A program made the position numbers and the translations under genes. The notes below the pieces were generated by a model. That model did not search any database. It was not told where the DNA came from and saw only the letters and a list, made by a program, of their open reading frames with translations. Shown here piece by piece: positions 57,788-64,000 of a stretch of DNA of 64,000 bases; positions within the stretch are counted from its first letter, which is position 1, and every line of letters starts with the position of its first letter. Source of the stretch: Micavibrio sp. (GTDB taxonomy: Bacteria > Pseudomonadota > Alphaproteobacteria > Micavibrionales > Micavibrionaceae); assembly GCA_021604545.1 (NCBI GenBank), contig BQJE01000005.1, positions 124,001 to 188,000 of the forward strand. The letters are read 5' to 3'.

Positions 57788-59002
57788 TTATGATCCTTTC
57801 TTTTCTGCTGTTTTCTTTGGGGCAGGCGCAGGTTTATCCGCCGGTTTCTTTGGGGGCACTTTTTTCGCCTCTTTAAAATTTGGATGAATAATCTTGCCAT
57901 CTTTGGTCAGGGCAATGCCTTTGATGATGTCATCATCCCAGTCGATATTTAGTTTGCCGCTTTCCTGATCGATAATGAGGGTCAAAAGATTGAGTACATT
58001 TTTGGCGTATAGCTTTGATGCATCTGTTGCCAAACGGCTTGGTACGTTTTTATGACCGATGATTTTAGTGTCGCCAAGTTCGACAACTTTCCCAGCCTTA
58101 GAAGAGGCACAGTTGCCGCCGCTTTCCACAGCCAGATCAACAATCACAGAGCCGGGCTTCATGGATTTGACCATGGCCTCGGTAATCAGTTTCGGTGCAT
58201 CGCGTCCTGGGATGAGGGCGGTGGTAATGACTATATCTTGTTTGGCAATGTGTTCTTCGACAAGAGCGGCTTGTTTTTTCTGATACGCTTTTGACATTTC
58301 TTTGGCGTAGCCACCTGATGTTTCAGCTTCCTTGAATTCTTCATCTTCGACAGCAACAAAAGAAGCGCCGAGAGATTCAACTTGCTCTTTCGCAGCGGGG
58401 CGGACATCGGTGGCGGAGACTACAGCGCCGAGCCGTTTTGCTGTTGCGATAGCTTGCAATCCTGCAACGCCGGCACCCATGATAAAAACTTTTGCTGGGG
58501 GAATGGTGCCCGCGGCGGTCATCATCATTGGGAAGGCGCGGGTAAATTCTTCTGCGGCATCAAGGACCGCTTTGTATCCGGCCAGGTTTGATTGTGAGGA
58601 CAAAACATCCATAGATTGTGCGCGCGTGATGCGCGGCACGAGCTCCATGGAGAAAGCATTAATGTTGGCTTTGGCGTAAGCGGCGATAGTATCAGAATCT
58701 CCGTGAGGATTTAATAGCCCTATGAGTAAGGCTTTTGATTTTATATAATCCATTTTTTTGGCTGAAGGGCGTTGGACCTTCAGGATGATGTCAGCGTTTT
58801 TGTAGGTATCCTCGGCGGTTTTGGCGATTTTGGCCCCTTCATCCTTAAAGGCACTGTCAGGAATAGAAGCGGCGTCTCCTGCGCCGGTTTCTATGGTAAC
58901 TGTACAGCCCATAGCCACTAGCTTTTTGACGGTTTCGGGGGACGCAGCCACCCGCCGTTCACTTTCTGCTGTTTCTTTTGGAACGCTTATGTTCAGTCCC
59001 AC
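57788..59002 (-). CDS. pntAA: NAD(P) transhydrogenase subunit alpha 1 (PntAA)
   Basis: A 404-residue soluble subunit binding NAD(H). Motifs: VPKETAESERRVAASPETV at the N-terminus, VFIMGAGVAGLQAIATAKRLGAVVSATDVRP for the Rossmann dinucleotide site, and SVIVDLAVESGGNC. The GTG start at 59002 has a strong GAGGAG Shine-Dalgarno eight bases upstream and begins at GLNISVPKE, as in relatives; a longer frame to 59038 is unsupported. The C-terminus is Lys/Pro/Ala-rich and disordered. It begins the pntAA-pntAB-pntB operon, divergent from the tolC gene. Confidence 0.95.
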   Translation of the reverse strand: MGLNISVPKETAESERRVAASPETVKKLVAMGCTVTIETGAGDAASIPDSAFKDEGAKIAKTAEDTYKNADIILKVQRPSAKKMDYIKSKALLIGLLNPHGDSDTIAAYAKANINAFSMELVPRITRAQSMDVLSSQSNLAGYKAVLDAAEEFTRAFPMMMTAAGTIPPAKVFIMGAGVAGLQAIATAKRLGAVVSATDVRPAAKEQVESLGASFVAVEDEEFKEAETSGGYAKEMSKAYQKKQAALVEEHIAKQDIVITTALIPGRDAPKLITEAMVKSMKPGSVIVDLAVESGGNCASSKAGKVVELGDTKIIGHKNVPSRLATDASKLYAKNVLNLLTLIIDQESGKLNIDWDDDIIKGIALTKDGKIIHPNFKEAKKVPPKKPADKPAPAPKKTAEKKGS

Positions 59003-59206
59003 AGGTTTAGCTCCTCTAATAGTGCCGAAAAAGGTCACGAAACCATGCCTGATCTTTGCCTTTTTGTGAAGAGGGGAGAAGAAATAGTTTTGGATGATTT
59101 TGCATTATAAGGTGTATGACGCTTGTAAGGGGGGTGCTTTTCCTTTAAATTCAGGGGTGTTAAGGCCATTTTCTGGCCATTTTTGCTCACCACAATTCGG
59201 GTTTTT

Positions 59207-60544
59207 ATGACATCCGTCTCTTTGCGATATTCGCTTTTTTTAAGCACATTTGTTGTTCTGTCGGCCTTCAACTTTTCGGCGCAAGCTGAATCGTTGAATG
59301 AAGCAGTCGGGGCTGCGTTACGCCATCACCCCAGCGTAGAGGCGGCACAGATAGGCATTGGTATTGCGAATGAGCAAAGTCGTGAGGAGTTTTCGGGGTA
59401 TTTTCCGGAGCTTTCTGCGTCAGGTACTTATGGCCGGGTTTATGGTGATAATAGTACCAGTCGTGGATTGGTTACGGATCGTGGAGCAGCATATTCATAT
59501 CTTGGTGAGGGGTCTTTTTCCATACGTCAGATGATTTTTGATGGGTTGGAAACGCCGAGCCGGGTTCAGGCAGCGCAAACCAGAACAATGCAGGCAGGTA
59601 CGAACGCGACAGACATACGTGAATCTATAGCTTTGCGTGCGGCGCAGGCCTACGTCAATGTTCTGCGCACCCGCGCCGGGCTTGAGATGCTTTATGCGCA
59701 TCGTTCTCAGGTTGATGATTATCTGAACAGGATTGAGACAATGGTCAATGAGGGCGCCGGCGATGAAGCGGAGTTGCAGCAGGCCAAAGAAATACGTGTG
59801 ATACTGGCAGGTATTGTAAAGGAGTATGAGGGGCAGACTAGAGCCGCCGAAGCTGACTATATGGAAGTGACCGGACATATGCCCGAAGGTGATATGATCA
59901 AACACTCGCCGCGCCTTGATCTTGTTCCGGCCTATGCTGATGACGCGACAACATTTGCCAAGGCACATCATCCGGCAGTTTTGGCCTCGGAGCTGGAGGC
60001 GACCGCATCCGGTCATGACATAGATGCAGAAAAGGCAGTTCTTTACCCTGATCTTGATGGCGAGCTTTCTTATCTCAAAAGTGACAAGGATGACGTCATC
60101 GGCGGCGAAGTTGTTGATGCGCGTGCCGTGTTTCGTATGAACTGGAATTTTTCAACAGGCGGTGCAGAGTTGGCGCGGATTAAGCGCAAGCAGCTGGAGC
60201 ATCAGGAATCAGTCGCGCAGATGCAGGAAGTGCATCGGCAGGTAGAGCGCGATGTTCGTCTTGCCTATTCTGAATTTGAAACGGCCAGAGCACAATATGA
60301 TCTTCTGGGTGAGCGGGTGGTGTTGAATAGTGATTTATTTGAAACTTACCAAACACAATTTGAAGGTGCGCGGATTTCACAATTGCAATTGATGCAGGCG
60401 CATAATCAGCTATTCAATACGTTGCTTGAAAAAATGAACGGTGAACACCGGTTACTTGCTTCTGAATACATGATCCTTGCCAGTGTCGGGCGACTGCAAG
60501 AATCTTTAGCCAGTCCGTCGCCGGAAGCCCATGAGCAAAACTGA
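59207..60544 (+). CDS. TolC-family outer-membrane channel of a type I secretion system
   Basis: A 445-residue protein with a signal peptide (LRYSLFLSTFVVLSAFNFSAQA) and the two-fold OEP repeat of TolC: SLNEAVGAALRHHPSVEAAQIGIG at the N-terminus, FARAHHPAVLASELEA-like in the second half, and long helical stretches (QVERDVRLAYSEFETARAQYDLL). It should form a trimeric channel across the outer membrane. ATG 59207 is preferred over the in-frame TTG 59183. Its end overlaps the ABC exporter gene by 14 bases and so forms the first gene of a complete T1SS set. Confidence 0.93.
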   Translation: MTSVSLRYSLFLSTFVVLSAFNFSAQAESLNEAVGAALRHHPSVEAAQIGIGIANEQSREEFSGYFPELSASGTYGRVYGDNSTSRGLVTDRGAAYSYLGEGSFSIRQMIFDGLETPSRVQAAQTRTMQAGTNATDIRESIALRAAQAYVNVLRTRAGLEMLYAHRSQVDDYLNRIETMVNEGAGDEAELQQAKEIRVILAGIVKEYEGQTRAAEADYMEVTGHMPEGDMIKHSPRLDLVPAYADDATTFAKAHHPAVLASELEATASGHDIDAEKAVLYPDLDGELSYLKSDKDDVIGGEVVDARAVFRMNWNFSTGGAELARIKRKQLEHQESVAQMQEVHRQVERDVRLAYSEFETARAQYDLLGERVVLNSDLFETYQTQFEGARISQLQLMQAHNQLFNTLLEKMNGEHRLLASEYMILASVGRLQESLASPSPEAHEQN

Positions 60545-62705
60545 CACAACGCAGAAGAATACAGATGGCGGGACCGCCCTTGAGGTTGATGCGCTCGACC
60601 CTTTGCTGGAATGCCTGGTTTTTTTGACGTCACATTTTGGCCGGGCAAAATCAGCCGAAGCCTTGACGGCTGGGTTGGCTTACGATGCTAATGGCATGGG
60701 GCCGAATTTGTTTTGCGAGGCGGCTGAGCGTCTGGGGCTTAGTGCAAAAATTGTCAAGCGTGAGTCCGTAAAAAGAGTTCCATCTTCTGTATTGCCTGCT
60801 GTTCTGATTTTAAAAGATGGGCATGTTTGTGTTCTTTTGTCACTTTCGTCCAATAGCAAAAAGGCGAAAATATTTTCGCCTGAGACGAAAGCTGTGCGGG
60901 AAATTTCTGTTAAGGACCTGAAGAAAGACTATGCCGGGTATGCAATTTTTATTCATCCGCGTTCAGAGTTTACCAATCCGGAAACGGTGCATCTGGAAGA
61001 AACAGGTCGGCATTGGTTTTGGGGGATTGTACAGGCCAATCGTAGCGTTTACGCGATGGTGTTGCTGGCGGCTGTTTTTATCAATCTGTTTGGCCTGACC
61101 AGTCCGCTCTTCATTATGAATGTTTATGATCGGGTGATTCCCAATAACGCCATTGAAACCGGCTGGGCGCTAGGGATTGGTGCGTTGGCGGTGTTTGTGT
61201 TCGATCTCATTATGCGCACGGTGCGGTCCTATATGATTGATCTGTCGGGGCGGCGCATTGATGTGATCGCGGCACGGAGGATTTATGATCAGGTGATCAA
61301 TATGAAGTTGGCTGGGCGACCAAAATCAAGCGGCGCTTTTGCCAATATGCTTCGTGATTTTGACTCTGTGCGTGAGTTTTTTACGTCGGCAACAATTACC
61401 GGATTGGTGGATCTGCCATTCACGCTGATTTTTCTGTTTGTGATTTATCAGCTCGGTGGTGGCATTGCTTTTATTCTCGCCGGATTGATTTTAGTTGTGA
61501 TGGTTGTCGGTTATATTTTGCAATTCCCGCTGAAATCGTACGTTCGTAAATCGGTGCAGGCATCAGAAGCCAAGCATGGCTTGCTGGTCGAGACCATTCA
61601 TGGGTTGGAGACGATCAAAGCCGTGGGTGCTGATGGCAGCTTTCGTGCACGCTATGGTGATTATGTTGGTGAAAGTGCGGCTTATGGCCAGAGTTCTCGT
61701 TTCATATCGGGGTTGGGCGTCAATATCGCTACGTTCTTACAGCAGATTGCTTCAATTATTATTGTTCTGACGGGCATGTATATGGTGCAGGACGGTGATT
61801 TAACGGTTGGTGGTCTTATCGCCTGTGTGATTTTGGGTGGGCGGGCGATTGCGCCTGTCGGACAGATTGCTAATCTTATGACCCGTTATCATCAGGCTGG
61901 CGGTGCTTTGAAGACGCTGAATAAAATTATGGAGGCACCGGTTGAGCGGCCACCGCATAAACAATTTTTGCATCGTCCTGATTTGAAGGGGCATATTGCT
62001 TTTGAGAAAGTATCTTTTGCCTATCCGGGTGTGGATCGCAAAGTGCTCGACAATATTTCATTTTCGATTAAACCGGGAGAGAAGGTCGGGATTATCGGGC
62101 GGATTGGTTCAGGTAAAAGCACAATCGCACGGTTGATGATGGGGCTTTATGATCCCGATAGCGGGAGCATTCTGGCTGATGATACAGATTATCGCCAGAT
62201 CGACCCGGCGGATCTGCGCCGCAATATTGCTTATATAGCGCAGGACGTGGTGTTGTTTGGGGGATCGGTTCGTGACAATATCGCCGCTAGCTTGCCGCAT
62301 GCTTCGGAAGAAGCTATTTTGGAAGCAGCGAAAGCGGCGGGTGTTCATGAGTTTATATCCCGTCATCCAATGGGCTATGATGCGCCGGTGGGTGAGCATG
62401 GTGGTGGTTTATCCGGCGGACAGAGACAAGCGGTAGCGCTGGCGCGTGCGATGCTTTTAAATCCACATGTGATGGTTTGTGATGAGCCAACCAACGCGAT
62501 GGATATGCAGGCCGAAGAGGCTTTTGGTCGTTACATCCAGAATGAAATTAAAAACAGAACGCTTATACTTATTACACACAAGACAGCCATGTTGCCGCTG
62601 GTGGAGCGATTAATTTTGATGGATCAGGGGCGCGTTATCATGGACGGACCACGTGATAAAGTGATTGAGTCTCTTAATACCGGAAAGATTGAGGTGAAGT
62701 CATGA
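60531..62705 (+). CDS. Type I secretion ABC transporter with N-terminal C39-like domain (LapB/LssB type)
   Basis: A 724-residue exporter. Residues about 20-150 form a C39-peptidase-like domain; the catalytic Cys-His pair is not evident (the Cys of LLECLVFLTSHFG is shifted), so it is probably a degenerate substrate-docking domain, as in RTX exporters. Six transmembrane helices follow (about 165-430). The ATPase domain has Walker A GRIGSGKST, LSGGQRQAVALARAM and Walker B VMVCDEPTNAMD. It would export a large RTX-type adhesin or repeat protein across both membranes with TolC and HlyD. No RTX substrate is in the window. Confidence 0.92.
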   Translation: MSKTDTTQKNTDGGTALEVDALDPLLECLVFLTSHFGRAKSAEALTAGLAYDANGMGPNLFCEAAERLGLSAKIVKRESVKRVPSSVLPAVLILKDGHVCVLLSLSSNSKKAKIFSPETKAVREISVKDLKKDYAGYAIFIHPRSEFTNPETVHLEETGRHWFWGIVQANRSVYAMVLLAAVFINLFGLTSPLFIMNVYDRVIPNNAIETGWALGIGALAVFVFDLIMRTVRSYMIDLSGRRIDVIAARRIYDQVINMKLAGRPKSSGAFANMLRDFDSVREFFTSATITGLVDLPFTLIFLFVIYQLGGGIAFILAGLILVVMVVGYILQFPLKSYVRKSVQASEAKHGLLVETIHGLETIKAVGADGSFRARYGDYVGESAAYGQSSRFISGLGVNIATFLQQIASIIIVLTGMYMVQDGDLTVGGLIACVILGGRAIAPVGQIANLMTRYHQAGGALKTLNKIMEAPVERPPHKQFLHRPDLKGHIAFEKVSFAYPGVDRKVLDNISFSIKPGEKVGIIGRIGSGKSTIARLMMGLYDPDSGSILADDTDYRQIDPADLRRNIAYIAQDVVLFGGSVRDNIAASLPHASEEAILEAAKAAGVHEFISRHPMGYDAPVGEHGGGLSGGQRQAVALARAMLLNPHVMVCDEPTNAMDMQAEEAFGRYIQNEIKNRTLILITHKTAMLPLVERLILMDQGRVIMDGPRDKVIESLNTGKIEVKS

Positions 62706-64000
62706 AGGATACTGATTTCATGTCGGAGCTGGAGGCGGCGACAAGTTTAAAGCCGGCGCTTTCATCAACGCTTTTGCTGTTCAGTATTATCGGGCTGGTT
62801 GTTTTCGGATTTTTCTGGGCAGCATTTTCGCAGGTCGAAGAAATCACGCGTGGGCAGGGGCAGGTTGTACCGTCACAGGAAATACAGGTGGTGCAGAGCC
62901 TTGAGGGTGGTGTGCTGCAGGAAATTTTGGTGAAAGAAGGGGAGTTGGTTAAAAAGGATCAAATTCTTTTACGGATCAGTGATGTGCAGTTTTCATCGCA
63001 GGAAAAAGGAACGGAGGCGCGGTTTTTAGAACTGGGTGCAAAAAAGGCGCGGCTTGAATCAGAGGCTAGCGGCAAGACATTTGTTTTGCCGTCTGAAATT
63101 ATTGAGAAGGTCCCGAAAATAGCATCCAATGAAAAGGCACTTTACGATTCCCGGCAAAAAGAACTTAAGAATGCCTATGCTATTTTGGATGACAAGATTA
63201 ACAAAGCTAGCGCCGATCTGTCTGAAGTAAAAGCACAGATTAACCGTTTGTATCAGAACCGAAAGTCGTTGCAGCAAGAGCTGGATATTACCAAGGAGAT
63301 GGTCAAAAAACGTGCTGTTCCTAAGCTTGAGGAGATTAGATTGCAACGCGAGCTAAATGATGTCAGTGGTCAGATTAATGCGCAGAGCCAGCGGAAGACA
63401 GGTTTGGAGGCTGATTTGCGAGGAACAAAAAAAGAGCGCGAAAGTCAGGACGATCAATTTCGCTCCCAGGCTCTGAGCGAGCTCAATGGTGTTGAAACCG
63501 AAATTTCCGGGCTCAAGGAAAATTTGAAATCCATTGGTGATCGAGTTTACCGCGCCGAGTTGCGTTCGCCCGTTGACGGCGTGGTGAATAATATTGCCCT
63601 TACGACAATTGGCGGGGTGGTCGAGCCTGCGCAGCGTTTGGTCGAAATTGTCCCTGTCGATGATGAGCTTAAAATTATTGCCCGCGTTATTCCCAGTGAG
63701 GTTGCGTTTATTAGGCCAGGGCAGGATGTGAAGGTAAAAATTACATCTTATGATCCGCAGCGCTATGGCAGTCTTGAGGGTAAACTTATGCGTATAGGGG
63801 CCGGCAGTGTGAACGATCAGGAGGGTAACGTCTTTTTTGAAATTGAAGTGCGCACCGAGAAAAATTATATGGGCAGCGCCGAAAACCCTCTGCCGATCAC
63901 GCCCGGTATGGTGGCCGAAACAGAAGTCATTACCGGTAAGAGGACTATTCTGGAATACCTTATGAAACCTATACTCCGCGCTCGTGAGCGGGCATTTACG
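62702..64000 (+). CDS. HlyD-family periplasmic adaptor of the type I secretion system (partial at the right edge)
   Basis: The frame is open to the end of the window; 433 residues are visible, close to the usual full length. It overlaps the ABC exporter stop (ATGA). One transmembrane helix lies at about 22-42 (LLLFSIIGLVVFGFFWAAF). Then comes the lipoyl half-motif QVVQSLEGGVLQEILVKEGELVKKDQILLRI, a long coiled-coil (about 95-270), and RAELRSPVDGVVNNIALTTIGGVVEPAQRLVEIVP, which begins the second lipoyl half and the beta barrel. It links the inner-membrane ABC to TolC. The gene probably ends just beyond the window. Confidence 0.92.
   Translation, partial: MKDTDFMSELEAATSLKPALSSTLLLFSIIGLVVFGFFWAAFSQVEEITRGQGQVVPSQEIQVVQSLEGGVLQEILVKEGELVKKDQILLRISDVQFSSQEKGTEARFLELGAKKARLESEASGKTFVLPSEIIEKVPKIASNEKALYDSRQKELKNAYAILDDKINKASADLSEVKAQINRLYQNRKSLQQELDITKEMVKKRAVPKLEEIRLQRELNDVSGQINAQSQRKTGLEADLRGTKKERESQDDQFRSQALSELNGVETEISGLKENLKSIGDRVYRAELRSPVDGVVNNIALTTIGGVVEPAQRLVEIVPVDDELKIIARVIPSEVAFIRPGQDVKVKITSYDPQRYGSLEGKLMRIGAGSVNDQEGNVFFEIEVRTEKNYMGSAENPLPITPGMVAETEVITGKRTILEYLMKPILRARERAFT

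Overview
The window looks like a chromosomal segment of an alphaproteobacterium. The evidence is an ATP12-type F1-ATPase chaperone, a split PntAA/PntAB/PntB transhydrogenase, a DUF3035 (BamF-like) lipoprotein, an FtsZ with a long linker ending in the LDIPAFLRR tail, MutL with an endonuclease motif, and clustered GANTC (CcrM-type) sites. The short palindromic repeats scattered between and inside genes are of a kind common in Rickettsia- and Micavibrio-like genomes. I cannot fix the genus; a Micavibrio/Rhodospirillales-type organism is my guess.

Layout. 1-9.6 kb: end of rarA, an EamA exporter, crcB, an RluC-type pseudouridine synthase, an AsmA-like protein, ATP12, an unidentified structured RNA with a terminator, an ABC exporter, a small membrane protein and mutL. 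9.7-19.3 kb, minus strand: a pentapeptide-repeat protein, pgi, two M16 peptidases, the DUF3035 lipoprotein, lspA, and a four-gene bufferin-type RiPP operon (DUF2282 precursor, DUF692/MNIO enzyme, DUF2063 partner, DoxX). The RiPP operon is preceded by a sequence matching the Caulobacter SigF motif GTAACC-N16-CGAA exactly. 19.4-25.4 kb: ribF, ileS carrying an in-frame palindromic element, msrA, an AmpD-type amidase and rnpB.

25.5-50 kb is a dcw cell-wall/division cluster: rsmH, ftsL, ftsI, murE, a degenerate murF, mraY, murD, ftsW, murG, murC, murB, ddl, ftsQ, ftsA, ftsZ, then lpxC. It has three peculiarities. The protein at the normal murF position has lost the ATP-binding P-loop and other Mur ligase motifs. 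A second, membrane-anchored MurF with all the motifs sits on the opposite strand between murB and ddl, beside an alpha/beta hydrolase. Three orphan genes (36132, 39058, and the minus-strand gene ending at 47470) each have their own TTGACA promoter with 17-bp spacing. Eight GANTC sites in 178 bp precede rsmH, and a group of DnaA-box-like sequences precedes ftsZ, which suggests cell-cycle control.

50-64 kb: bamD, recN, ligA, a small protein, a lysophospholipase-like hydrolase, pntB-pntAB-pntAA, and a type I secretion set (TolC, ABC with an N-terminal C39-like region, HlyD) that runs off the right edge without a visible substrate.

The strongest leads are the bufferin operon with its promoter, the MurF pseudoenzyme plus replacement MurF, the palindromic element inside ileS, the unidentified RNA near 5.2 kb, and the three-fold repeat protein at 47.5-48.5 kb.
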